A stretch of 53,309 nucleotides of DNA from Amycolatopsis sacchari (GTDB lineage Bacteria > Actinomycetota > Actinomycetes > Mycobacteriales > Pseudonocardiaceae), in the NCBI RefSeq assembly GCF_900114035.1, contig NZ_FORP01000035.1, positions 1 through 53,309 of the forward strand, given 5' to 3'. A program made the position numbers and the translations under genes. Of this stretch, positions 17,297 through 27,906 are shown piece after piece; position 1 is the first letter of the stretch; every line of letters starts with the position of its first letter. The notes under the pieces are model-generated. The model saw only the letters and a program-made list of their open reading frames with translations. It had not been told where the DNA came from and ran no database searches.

Positions 17297-18370
17297 TCAG
17301 TCCACGCCCGGCAGGTGCCGGTTCGCCTGCCGCACGAGCGGTGCCAGCTCCGGGATCTCGACCACTTCACGCCCTGCGGCCCGCAGCAGCTCCGCCCCCT
17401 GCGCGTGCACGAACACGTCCGGCTCGCGCCACGCGAACACCACGCGCGGGATGCCCGCGTCCAGGATGTGCTGGGTGCAGGTGATTGGCCGGGACGCCCT
17501 TTCACTGCACGGCTCCAGCGAGCTGTAGATCGTCGCCTCCGCGAGGCGGGGGTCGCGGCCCAGCTTGGCCAGCGCCACCTCTTCCGCGTGGTCGTGCGGA
17601 TCGGTCTCGCCCGAAAAACCCGTGGCCAGCACGTTGTCCGCCGCGTCCGTGATCACCGCACCCACCCGGAAAGTCGTCGACGGCGGGCAGCGTTCCGCCA
17701 GCTCGACCGCCTCCCGCAGCCTCCGGTGGTCCCGCGCCGCCCGGCCCGCCAGGTACCGCAGCAGCACGACGTCCCCCAGCTGCCGCGTCTCGACGAGCAT
17801 CAGCCTGCCCTGCGGGAAGCGCCCCGCGCCCACGAACCGGGGCGCTTCCCGCTGGCCGACGAAGAACGGCGCGACGACCAGGTGCAGCTCGTCGACGACG
17901 TCCTCGGTCAGGAACAGCGTGTGGATGGCACTACCGCCCTCCACCATCAGCCGCCCGATGCCCCGCTCGGCCAGGTCCGCGAGCACGCGGTGCACGTCGA
18001 CCGGGTCTCCCGCGTCCACCACCGTCGCCGCGTCGCCGAGCGAAGCGCTCAGTTCCGGCACGGCGGGAGACGCGGCGTACACGAGCTTCGCCACGTCCCC
18101 CGTCGTGAAGAACTTCGCCGCCGGGTCCAGCTTCCCGCTCGTCGTGAGCGTGACCTTCACGGGGCTGGGCCCGGAGCGGGACAGCAAGCGGGGGTTGTCC
18201 GTCCGGATGGTGTTCGCGCCGACCAGGATCGCGTCCACGCCGGCCCGCACCTGGTCGACGCGGGCGAAGTCCTCCGGACTGGAGAGCAGCAACCGCTCCT
18301 GGCTGGTGTCGTCGAGAAAACCGTCGAGCGACATGGCGGCCGAAGCCAGGACGTACGGGCGCTTGCTCAC
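17297..18370 (-). CDS. Reductase-deaminase fusion, RibD domains in inverted order
   Basis: A 357-aa protein. Residues 1-208 are a RibD C-terminal/DHFR-like reductase: RPYVLASAAMSLDGFLDD, ILVGANTIRTDNPRLL, GRLMVEGGSAIHTLFL, DELHLVVAPFFVG. Residues 212-345 are a cytidine-deaminase-like zinc domain with HAEEVAL, PCSERASRPITCTQHILDAG and VFAWREPDVFV, carrying the His-Ala-Glu and two Cys of the zinc site. Classical RibD has the deaminase first, so this is the reverse order. It could act in riboflavin or a riboflavin-like/deazapurine pathway, but no other rib gene is nearby. Start GTG 18370 gives SKRPYVLAS. Confidence 0.82.
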   Translation of the reverse strand: MSKRPYVLASAAMSLDGFLDDTSQERLLLSSPEDFARVDQVRAGVDAILVGANTIRTDNPRLLSRSGPSPVKVTLTTSGKLDPAAKFFTTGDVAKLVYAASPAVPELSASLGDAATVVDAGDPVDVHRVLADLAERGIGRLMVEGGSAIHTLFLTEDVVDELHLVVAPFFVGQREAPRFVGAGRFPQGRLMLVETRQLGDVVLLRYLAGRAARDHRRLREAVELAERCPPSTTFRVGAVITDAADNVLATGFSGETDPHDHAEEVALAKLGRDPRLAEATIYSSLEPCSERASRPITCTQHILDAGIPRVVFAWREPDVFVHAQGAELLRAAGREVVEIPELAPLVRQANRHLPGVD

Positions 18371-18394
18371 CCCGTCACTTTCCCACAGCCCCGA

Positions 18395-19093
18395 TCAGAC
18401 CCCGGCGTTCGACCGGATCCACGAACGGCTGGCGGTCACCTTCGCGTAGTTCTGCGTGCCGTTGGTCTGGTAGCCGGTGTTGTTGCCGGTCGAGCAGACG
18501 CCGACCTGCTTGCCGTTGTAGACCTCGGGACCGCCCGAGTCGCCGTGCCACGACGAACCCGTCACACCACGGCTGGCGATCGCCGGGCCGCCGTAGGCGT
18601 CGCTGCTCGTGCCGGTCACGCGTACGTTGGCGGTCTTGAGGGTGCTCGACGGCGGGTTCGTGCCCTGCGTGCGGCCCCAGCCGTAGATCTGGTTGGTGGT
18701 GCCCGTGGCCGGGTCGCTGTCCGCGAGCTGCATGTACGTCGTGCTGACCGCGCGCGTCAGGTGCAGCAGCGCGATGTCGCCGTACGGGGACGCCAGCTGC
18801 CGGTCGACGTCGACGTCGGTGCCCTGCTGGAGGGTCACGCTGCCGACCTTGACGTGCATACCGGGGCTGTTGAGGCAGTGCTGCGCGGTGAGCACCCACT
18901 GCGAGGCGATGATCGTGCCGGAGCACTCGAACCCGCCGTAGCTGCTCACGTCGTCCCAGTAGATCTGCGCGCCCCACGGCGCCGAACTCACGGTCGTGCC
19001 ACCGATGATGAGCGGGGTGGCGGCCTCTGCGGTCGCAGTGCCCGCACCGGCCATGAGGGCCGCCGCGGCGAGGATGGCGCCGGTCTTGCGCAT
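18395..19093 (-). CDS. Secreted trypsin-like serine protease (S1)
   Basis: A 232-aa precursor. A signal peptide (MRKTGAILAAAALMAGAGT..., Ala-rich, cleavage around AEA-AT) is followed by a mature N-terminus IGGT at about residue 30. The catalytic triad is visible: H72 in LTAQHCL, D106 in GDIALL, S186 in GDSGGP. Paired cysteines flank the active sites. The size equals the Streptomyces trypsin-like enzymes. The propeptide is very short. The ATG is preceded by CGGAGGTCTCG. It would be exported and active outside the cell. No inhibitor gene is adjacent. Confidence 0.93.
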   Translation of the reverse strand: MRKTGAILAAAALMAGAGTATAEAATPLIIGGTTVSSAPWGAQIYWDDVSSYGGFECSGTIIASQWVLTAQHCLNSPGMHVKVGSVTLQQGTDVDVDRQLASPYGDIALLHLTRAVSTTYMQLADSDPATGTTNQIYGWGRTQGTNPPSSTLKTANVRVTGTSSDAYGGPAIASRGVTGSSWHGDSGGPEVYNGKQVGVCSTGNNTGYQTNGTQNYAKVTASRSWIRSNAGV

Positions 19094-19183
19094 CGAGACC
19101 TCCGAGGGGGAAGGGGAAGAGACCTGTCGAAAAGTATTTCGGTCAGAACTTCGCCTGGTACCTACGGAAGTCGGGAAACGCCG

Positions 19184-20215
19184 TCAGTGCGGCAACGCGA
19201 GCGGGAGGGTGCGCCGGACGGCCGCTTCGTGCCGTCCGTACAGCGGCACCACCGGGACCTCCAGCTCGTCCGCGCGGGGGACGCGGCTGCCTGCGACGCG
19301 GAACAGGACTTCTTCGTGCAGCCTGCCCTGCGACGTCCGGTGCAGCCGGTACGACGCCACCGTGAAGACGGCGCCCCGCGCGGAAGCGCGGAAAGCGCTT
19401 TCCAGATCCGCCCTCGGCGAGAAGCAGGTCTGGACCAGTCCGGCGCCTGACCACGCCCGCCAGCCCTCGTCCACCGCCGTGCCGGGCAGCGGTTCCCCTT
19501 GCGCGCCAAGGCTCATGCGCAGTTCCGCGGCGAGTTCGCCCGCTTCGAGCACCGTGGCGGGGTACCCGCGTTCGGCGAGCGCGCCGAGCACGTCCAGCGC
19601 CGCCCGGGTCAGCGCCCGGTGCTCGCCGAGCTCACCGGGACCGCGGGACAGCGCCGCGAGCGGGGCGTCGGCGGGGCGGAAGCGCAGGGCCAGCAGGTAC
19701 GTCCGCTGCCCGCGGTGCGTGCGCACCAGCAGCTGGGCGCCGGAGAGCGGGATCTCGGGGGCCTCGCACGCCTGGCGCAGCACCGCCGTCAGTGCCGTCA
19801 CGTCCGGCTTGACGCCCGGGTTCAGCCGCAGCACGGCGCTCCAGCCGTCCTCGACGCCGACGGCGCCGAACCGGTGACCGGCCCGGTCGTGGTGCTGGCG
19901 CAGCCGGAGGTCCGGCGCGAGCACGAGCAGCGGATCGGTGCCGAGCCTGCGGTCGGTGTGCCGCAGCAGCCGGAAGCGCACCCACGTCAGCGCCCACCCC
20001 GCGAGGTGCCGCCCGGCGACGTGGACCGAGGTGGTGCCGACCACGAGCGCCGCGAGCAGCGCCGGGCCCGCCGACGGCTCCAGCGCGCAGAAGACCAGCG
20101 CGAGCAGCCAGCAGGCCACCTGCGCGAGCCGGACCGGGAGCACGTGGGAAGCCAGGACCGCGCCGGGGCGGTGCGCCCCGGTGAGGGCGGGAATCCGTGC
20201 ATCGGCGGTGGTCAA
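19184..20215 (-). CDS. eccE: Type VII secretion protein EccE (orphan)
   Basis: A 343-aa protein. The N-terminal segment VRLAQVACWLLALVFCALE plus GPALLAALVVGTTSVHVAG gives two adjacent membrane helices (about residues 28-68). A cytoplasmic domain follows with HRFGAVGVEDGWSAVLRLNP, QRTYLLALRF and GWRAWSGAGLVQTCF, as in actinobacterial EccE. EccE is a peripheral membrane component of ESX secretion complexes. Here no eccB, eccC, eccD or WXG100 genes accompany it. The start codon read is TTG at 20215 with GAGAGG upstream. A TATTCT box (20250-20245, minus) could be its -10. Confidence 0.8.
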   Translation of the reverse strand: MTTADARIPALTGAHRPGAVLASHVLPVRLAQVACWLLALVFCALEPSAGPALLAALVVGTTSVHVAGRHLAGWALTWVRFRLLRHTDRRLGTDPLLVLAPDLRLRQHHDRAGHRFGAVGVEDGWSAVLRLNPGVKPDVTALTAVLRQACEAPEIPLSGAQLLVRTHRGQRTYLLALRFRPADAPLAALSRGPGELGEHRALTRAALDVLGALAERGYPATVLEAGELAAELRMSLGAQGEPLPGTAVDEGWRAWSGAGLVQTCFSPRADLESAFRASARGAVFTVASYRLHRTSQGRLHEEVLFRVAGSRVPRADELEVPVVPLYGRHEAAVRRTLPLALPH

Positions 20216-20252
20216 GTTCGACGCCTCTCTTCGATTCCTGGTACAGAATAAA

Positions 20253-20294
20253 CGGCTGTGTCACGATTTCTGTCGGTAGAAATAGCCACAGCCG
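20253..20294. promoter_or_regulatory. 42-bp two-layer palindrome upstream of the LuxR regulator
   Basis: Outer arms CGGCTGTG (20253-20260) and CACAGCCG (20287-20294) and inner arms ATTTCT (20266-20271) and AGAAAT (20278-20283) form nested inverted repeats. It lies between the divergent eccE and response-regulator genes, next to the likely eccE -10, so it is a candidate operator for the regulator, or a hairpin in its leader. Confidence 0.5.
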
Positions 20295-20336
20295 CCCGTG
20301 TGGGGGAGAATCCGCGGGCACGAGCGAGGAGGCGGG

Positions 20337-20957
20337 ATGAACGAGCAGCCGCGGATCAGGGTCAGCGTGGTCGAGGATCATCCGCTCTACCGGTCCGCGG
20401 TGGCGCGGGTCCTGGCTGAGGCACCCGACGTGGAGCTGGGCGCGGTCGCCGATTCGGTGCCCCGCTTCGCCGCGGCGCGCGAGCCCGCCGGTTCCGTCGT
20501 CGTGCTCGATCTCAAACTGCGCGGGGTCACCGACGCCGCCGCGGTGCAGAAGGTCGTCGAAATGGGGCACAAGGTGCTCGTGGTTTCCGCGCACGCGGGG
20601 CAGGACGAGGTGCTCGGTGCCATTTCCGCCGGCGCGCGCGGCTACCTGTCGAAGGACGCCGACGGCGCCGACATCCTGCGGGCGGTGCGGGAGATCGCGG
20701 CGGGCGGCACCTACGTCTCACCCGCGCTGGCGTCGTTCCTGCTCAACTCGACGCGCGGGGTGAAGAGCCTGCTGTCCGACCGCGAGCGGCAGGTGTTGTC
20801 GCTGGTCGCGGCGGGGGAGCGGGACAGCGACATCGCGGAGGCCATGTCGATCAGCGTCCGGACGGTCCGCTCCTACCTGGAGCGCATCCGCGACAAGACT
20901 GGCCGCCGCCGTCGCCCGGAGCTGACGCGCCTCGCGATCGAAGAGGGGATCTCCTAG
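20337..20957 (+). CDS. LuxR/NarL-family response regulator
   Basis: A 206-aa two-domain regulator. The receiver has the acidic pair in VVEDHPLYRSAV, phosphoacceptor D58 in VVVLDLKLRG, and the conserved lysine in YLSKDADGADIL. The C-terminal LuxR helix-turn-helix has LSDRERQVLSLVAAGERDSDIAEAMSISVRTVRSYLERIRDKTG. The ATG at 20337 follows GAGGAGGCGG and is preferred to an in-frame start 13 codons earlier. No kinase gene is adjacent; the NarL-type kinase at 15288 is a possible partner. Confidence 0.92.
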   Translation: MNEQPRIRVSVVEDHPLYRSAVARVLAEAPDVELGAVADSVPRFAAAREPAGSVVVLDLKLRGVTDAAAVQKVVEMGHKVLVVSAHAGQDEVLGAISAGARGYLSKDADGADILRAVREIAAGGTYVSPALASFLLNSTRGVKSLLSDRERQVLSLVAAGERDSDIAEAMSISVRTVRSYLERIRDKTGRRRRPELTRLAIEEGIS

Positions 20958-20980
20958 CCGGGCGGTGAGTTTTCCCGCCG

Positions 20981-21415
20981 GTGCCGGTCTGTCTGGATGT
21001 GGCAGATGACGAGACGCAGGTGCGGGCACTGATCCAGCGGTGGGCGGCCGCGGTCCACGAGGGCGACCTGGCGGGCGTGCTGGCCGACCACGCCGACGAC
21101 ATCGTGATGTTCGACGTGCCGCCGCCCTGCGAAGGGGTGCGCGGCATCGAGGCGTACCGGGCGGTATGGCCGCCCTTCTTCACCTGGCAGGCCCAGGGCG
21201 CGCTGTTCGAGGTCGAATCCCTCGACGTGACCGCCGGTGCGGACGTCGCGTTCGCCCAGGCGCTCGTGCGGTGCGGGACGCCGGAGGAACTCGCGGAAAA
21301 CCCCGCGTTGCGGCTGCGGCTGACCTTCGGCCTGCGCAAACAGCAGGGACGCTGGACCGTGACGCACGAGCACCACTCGTTCCCGGATCTCTCCGGCGAA
21401 GCCGCGAACCCGTGA
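20981..21415 (+). CDS. SnoaL-like/NTF2-fold protein
   Basis: A 144-aa single-domain protein with the cone-shaped SnoaL/DUF4440 pattern: DDETQVRALIQRWAAAVHEGDLAGVLADHADDIVMFDVPPPCEGVRGIEAYR at the front, then FFTWQAQGALFEVESLDV, LRLTFGLRKQQGRWTVTHEHHSFPDL. The family includes small-molecule isomerases, cyclases and binding proteins; no specific substrate can be read. The start is uncertain: GTG 20981 or GTG 20999, neither with a good ribosome site. It follows the response regulator by 23 bp. Confidence 0.8.
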   Translation: MPVCLDVADDETQVRALIQRWAAAVHEGDLAGVLADHADDIVMFDVPPPCEGVRGIEAYRAVWPPFFTWQAQGALFEVESLDVTAGADVAFAQALVRCGTPEELAENPALRLRLTFGLRKQQGRWTVTHEHHSFPDLSGEAANP

Positions 21416-21420
21416 GCCGC

Positions 21421-22083
21421 CTACGCCGCTACCGCCGCGACCGGCGCGCCCCAGCGCAGGGCGATGCCCTCGCCCCGCAGCACGCGGCGGAACCACAGCA
21501 GCGACACGACGATCGCCGCGCCGACGACGCTCCACGAGCCCGCCGTCGACACCAGCAGGAAGTTCCCGACGCTCTCACGCGCGAGGATCCACAACGTCGT
21601 CACGCCGTTGGTGAGGAACACCAGCGCCCACAGCAGCGACAGCCGCCGGAACAGCTGCTCGATCCGCGGGTGCTTGCTGAACGCGGCGGGGAACGCGCAG
21701 AAGTCGTCGGCGAGCTTCGCGATGAACGGGCGGCCGAACGGCAGCGACGCGACCAGCACGAACGCGATGAGGAAGTTCTGCAGGGTCGGCTGCAGGAAGT
21801 AGAGGAACACGCTGCCGGTGACGAGCCCGAGCACGGTGCGCGCCACCAGCAGGCCGGTGGTCAGCAGCAGTACCGCGGGGATCGGCTCGCGGCGCACGAC
21901 GCGGCGGACCACGGCGAGCAGCGACCACGACAGGGCCGCGATCAGACCGCCGTCGAAGCCGACGAGCGTGAGCAGCAGGTAGAACAGCCCGAGCGGCACG
22001 ACGGTGGACTCGAGCAGGTGTTTCGCGCCCTGGCGCAGGAGCGCGCCGAAAGCAGGGAGGTGGACGGTCAGGTGCGGGGGCAT
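21421..22083 (-). CDS. VC0807/DUF3159-like multi-pass membrane protein
   Basis: A 220-aa integral membrane protein with about six hydrophobic segments: VVPLGLFYLLLTLVG, GLIAALSWSLLAVVRR, IPAVLLLTTGLLVARTVLGLVTG, LIAFVLVASLPF, LSLLWALVFLTNGVTTLWIL, SWSVVGAAIVVSLLWF. Sequence such as FCAFPAAFSKHPRIEQLFRRLSLLWAL fits the family named VC0807. Function is unknown; related folds occur in septation-type and transport proteins. It is convergent with the SnoaL-like gene, with a 5-bp gap. Confidence 0.75.
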   Translation of the reverse strand: MPPHLTVHLPAFGALLRQGAKHLLESTVVPLGLFYLLLTLVGFDGGLIAALSWSLLAVVRRVVRREPIPAVLLLTTGLLVARTVLGLVTGSVFLYFLQPTLQNFLIAFVLVASLPFGRPFIAKLADDFCAFPAAFSKHPRIEQLFRRLSLLWALVFLTNGVTTLWILARESVGNFLLVSTAGSWSVVGAAIVVSLLWFRRVLRGEGIALRWGAPVAAVAA

Positions 22084-22243
22084 CGGACTCGCTGTCTTGT
22101 CTCGCGGGGGTGCGGGAGGCCGCCCACAGTACCCGGCGAACCTGTGAGATCAGGGTTGGGTCCGGGTAACGCTTCCGGGAAATTTCCGGATCCGGGAAGC
22201 CGCGGCCGGTGGTGTGATGTTCCGGTAGGAGGGAGGTGAGCCG

Positions 22244-23185
22244 ATGGACGAGCAGTGGACCGACCTGCTGGTCGCGGTCCCCTCGGCGGTGGCGGGGGCC
22301 GCGCTGATGGGACTCGCCTCCGCGGTGCAGGCCAAGGCTTCCCACCAGGTCCGCACGAGCGCGACCCTGAACCCGCGCCTGCTGGTCGACCTCGTGCACC
22401 GGCCGCTGTGGCTCGTCGGCATCGCCGCGACCATCGGGGGGCTGCTGCTGCAGGTGCTGGCGCTCGGCTTCGGGCCGTTGCTGCTGGTGCAGCCGCTGCT
22501 GGTGACCGCGCTGCCGTTCGCGAGCGGGTTCGCCGCGTGGCTCGACCGGCGCAGGCCGGATCCGGTGGTGGTGTTCGGGACGCTGGTGTGCGTGGCGGGG
22601 TTGTCGGCGTTCCTCGCGTTGGCCCGGCCCACGGGCGGGTCGACCGAGATGGTCGCCAACGCCGGGCCGCTGGCCGTCGTGCTGACGCTGGTCGCGCTGG
22701 GCGGGATCGGGCTGTCGACGGTGCTGCGCGGGCCGGGCCGGGTGCTGGGGCTCGCGCTGGCGACGGGGGTTTGCTACGGCGTGACCGCGGGGTTGCTGAA
22801 GGTCGTGGCGGGGCAGTTGCGTGAGGGTGCGGGGGTGCCGTTCACGCACTGGGCGCTGTACGTCGTCTGCGTCATCGGGCCGATCGGGTTCCTGTTGTCG
22901 CAGAACACGTTCCAGCAGGGGCGGATGATCGCGCCGGCGCTCGCGGTGATCACGACGAGCGACCCGCTGATCGGGGTCGCGATCGGGATCGGCTGGCTGG
23001 GCGAGTCCGCGGCGACGGGTGCGGGGGTGCTGGCGGGCGAGGTGCTCGCGGCGGGCGTCATCGTCGCCGGGATCGCGATCCTGTCGCACCGCAGCAGCCA
23101 CCTGGTGGCGCCACCGCGGACGGCGGGAGTCAGCCCAGGCGCCGGTTCGCGAGCGCACCCGTCGCAGCGCGTGCCTTCTCGGTGA
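22244..23185 (+). CDS. DMT-superfamily (EamA-like) transporter
   Basis: A 313-aa membrane protein with nine to ten hydrophobic segments and the actinobacterial DMT-family start [25 protein letters not shown]. It contains [38 protein letters not shown] and a C-terminal [20 protein letters not shown]. The ATG has a very strong ribosome site (AGGAGGGAGGTGAGCCG). Substrate unknown. The last 56 bp overlap the end of the convergent nitrilase-family gene, so the C-terminal tail after [11 protein letters not shown] is constrained by both genes. Confidence 0.85.
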   Translation: MDEQWTDLLVAVPSAVAGAALMGLASAVQAKASHQVRTSATLNPRLLVDLVHRPLWLVGIAATIGGLLLQVLALGFGPLLLVQPLLVTALPFASGFAAWLDRRRPDPVVVFGTLVCVAGLSAFLALARPTGGSTEMVANAGPLAVVLTLVALGGIGLSTVLRGPGRVLGLALATGVCYGVTAGLLKVVAGQLREGAGVPFTHWALYVVCVIGPIGFLLSQNTFQQGRMIAPALAVITTSDPLIGVAIGIGWLGESAATGAGVLAGEVLAAGVIVAGIAILSHRSSHLVAPPRTAGVSPGAGSRAHPSQRVPSR

Positions 23186-23927
23186 CCGCCGGGTCGACGT
23201 CGACGACGAGCAGCTCCGGCCCGGCGCCCGCCTTGGCGTGCACGTGGCCGAAGCCGTCGGACGCGGTGGAGTGACCGATGCCCGTGGGCGCCTTCGGGTT
23301 GACCTGGGTGCCCGTCGCGGCCGGGTCGGCCTGACCGCAGCCCAGCACCCAGCAGCCGGTGTCGAGCGCGCGGGCGCGCACCAGCACGTCCCACTGCTCG
23401 ACCTTGCCCTCGCCCGCGCCCCACGACGTCGGCACGACGATCGCGGACGCGCCCTGGTCCGCCAGCCGGCGGAACAGCTCGGGGAAGCGGATGTCGTAGC
23501 AGGTGGCGAAACCGAGCGTGACGCCGTCGACCGTGGTCGTGACGGCCTCGGTGCCCGGCGCGACGGTGTCGGACTCGCGGAAGCCGAACGCGTCGTAGAG
23601 GTGGATCTTGTCGTAGCCCAGGTGCTGCCCGAGACCGGTGATGAGCAGCGTGTTGCGGACGCGCCCGTCGTCGCTGGGCGTGAACATGCCCGCGACCAGC
23701 AGCACGTCGTGCTCGTTCGCGATCGCGGCCACCGACTTGGCCCACGGGCCGTCGAGCGGTTCGGCGAGCGGTCCGAGCGGCACGCCGAAGCGCACCATGG
23801 CGGCCTCGGGGAAGACGACCACGCGCGCGCCCTCGGCGGCGGCGCGGGCGGTTTCACGGCGGATGAGCTCCAGGTTCTCCGCCGGGTCCTCACTCGACGT
23901 GACCTGACTCAGCCCGATCCGGAGCAC
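23130..23927 (-). CDS. Carbon-nitrogen hydrolase (nitrilase superfamily)
   Basis: A 265-aa amidase-type hydrolase. The Glu-Lys-Cys triad is visible: Glu in [13 protein letters not shown] (near residue 42), Lys in [15 protein letters not shown] (near 110), Cys in [17 protein letters not shown] (near 147). The sequence resembles omega-amidase/deaminated-glutathione amidase-like members. The GTG at 23927 has AGGGAGGTAGCC upstream and is preferred to an earlier start. Divergent from hisD with only 48 bp between; a shared promoter is likely. Substrate is not determinable from the sequence. Confidence 0.9.
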   Translation of the reverse strand: MLRIGLSQVTSSEDPAENLELIRRETARAAAEGARVVVFPEAAMVRFGVPLGPLAEPLDGPWAKSVAAIANEHDVLLVAGMFTPSDDGRVRNTLLITGLGQHLGYDKIHLYDAFGFRESDTVAPGTEAVTTTVDGVTLGFATCYDIRFPELFRRLADQGASAIVVPTSWGAGEGKVEQWDVLVRARALDTGCWVLGCGQADPAATGTQVNPKAPTGIGHSTASDGFGHVHAKAGAGPELLVVDVDPAVTEKARAATGALANRRLG

Positions 23928-23963
23928 GGCTACCTCCCTGGTCGTGTACGGCTTCCCCCTCCG

Positions 23964-23970
23964 TACCCTA
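23964..23970. promoter_or_regulatory. Overlapping divergent -10 boxes, hisD and nitrilase gene
   Basis: TACCCTA reads TACCCT on the plus strand (6 nt before the hisD ATG at 23976) and TAGGGT on the minus strand, from which a roughly 30-nt leader with an AGGGAGG site would lead to the hydrolase GTG at 23927. The boxes share five base pairs. Confidence 0.5.
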
Positions 23971-23971
23971 G

Positions 23972-26974
<3,003 letters not shown>

Positions 26975-26988
<14 letters not shown>

Positions 26989-27020
26989 GCAAGGAGATCG
27001 TCGGCGTCCTGCTGCTGGCG
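26975..27020 (+). repeat. Left 46-bp direct repeat (attL-like)
   Basis: Matches 29572-29617 at 45 of 46 positions (C at 27005 against G at 29602). It covers the last codons of hisB and the first 36 bases of the small membrane-protein gene. It marks the left edge of the 2.55-kb insert and is interpreted as an attachment or recombination site. Confidence 0.85.
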
Positions 27021-27026
27021 GAGTAA
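26985..27026 (+). pseudogene. 5' stub of the small membrane-protein gene cut off by the insert
   Basis: A GTG overlapping the hisB stop opens [13 protein letters not shown] and then hits TAA in the inserted DNA. The first 12 codons are the same as those of the intact gene at 29582. The GTGA overlap shows that the gene was originally coupled to hisB. Confidence 0.85.
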
Positions 27027-27132
27027 GACCGGTCTGGCAGCCGAGATGCAGGATTCTTCTAACCGGATGACTGGCACGATCGTGACTCCTTGGCTGGCGG
27101 CGAAGGACTTTCATAGCTGCCGTTGAAGCTTG

Positions 27133-27138
27133 TACAGT
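27133..27138 (+). promoter_or_regulatory. Possible -10 box of the cassette operon
   Basis: TACAGT, 25 bp before the ATG at 27164, would give a leader holding GGGGAGGG. No convincing -35 hexamer is seen. The upstream 27021-27132 shows no gene. Confidence 0.35.
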
Positions 27139-27163
27139 CTCTCTTCGTAGCTACTGGGGAGGG

Positions 27164-27904
27164 ATGATTGCCATCGCAAGCGGATCTGAGTTGGAACAGC
27201 ATCTTGTTGATCTTCATGCCGGTGCAGAAAAGGCGATACGGGCTTCCGTGTCGGACCACTCGTCCGCACTTGGTCGTCTACTCCAGCTCGATCTCGACAT
27301 CAAGGCCTGGGAAGAGTGTCTGAGGCAACGTCCCGAGACCGCTTTGCTGACGTCGGCGCGACGAAACCTCGCGTACGCGATTTATTGCGCGGCCTCTGGG
27401 CTCTACAGTCAGGCTTACGCCAGTGTCCGGCTCTTTCTGGAATTGAGTTTCGCCGCTGTTTACTTTTCGGCCCATGAGCTTGACCGGCGGAGATGGGTCG
27501 CGGGACGCTACGACTTCTCTTGGTCGAAGGCATTGGATGAGCAAGACGGGGTTTTGGCTACAAGGTTTGTGCGTGAATTTAACGAGGACGCCGGACGGCA
27601 TGCTTCAATATTTGCGGAAAAGGCGGCTGTGAGTTATCGCTCCTGCTCGGAGTATGTACACGGTAAGGCGACACATGTTGCCGCGCTTCCCGATAGTCTT
27701 TCTTTCTCGGGTTCTGTACTGACTTCTTGGTCTGAAATATCGATCCAGGCAGCTGAAAGTGTGCTGTATCTACTTCTCTGCCGATACGGAGGAGAGCTCC
27801 TCCCCTCTGACGACGGAAAGTTGGAGCAAGGTTTGGAAGCGCACTTTTCGCATCTCAAATATGTTCGCTCGTTTCTTGGTCTTCCTGTCGACGACGAGGG
27901 GTAG
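27164..27904 (+). CDS. Unknown helical protein with HEPN-like Rx6H motif, cassette gene 1
   Basis: A 246-aa predicted soluble, mostly alpha-helical protein that I do not recognise as a named family. Visible features: a central segment YSQAYASVRLFLELSFAAVYFSA then DRRRWVAGRYDFSW (residues 81-120). A later YRSCSEYVHGK (158-168) has R159 and H166 spaced like the Rx4-6H active site of HEPN RNases, though the residue after Arg is Ser rather than the common polar N/D/H. Codon use is AT-richer than the neighbours. Three nucleotides separate it from the ATPase gene. The GGGGAGGG run touches the ATG, an unusually short spacing. A toxin or effector role is an inference from the motif and the ATPase partner. 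Confidence 0.7.
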   Translation: MIAIASGSELEQHLVDLHAGAEKAIRASVSDHSSALGRLLQLDLDIKAWEECLRQRPETALLTSARRNLAYAIYCAASGLYSQAYASVRLFLELSFAAVYFSAHELDRRRWVAGRYDFSWSKALDEQDGVLATRFVREFNEDAGRHASIFAEKAAVSYRSCSEYVHGKATHVAALPDSLSFSGSVLTSWSEISIQAAESVLYLLLCRYGGELLPSDDGKLEQGLEAHFSHLKYVRSFLGLPVDDEG

Positions 27905-27906
27905 TC

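Noticed and set aside
21575..23893. 772-aa minus-strand frame across the DMT and nitrilase region
   Set aside because: It runs through three real genes out of frame and has Arg/Ser/Pro-rich text without a domain.
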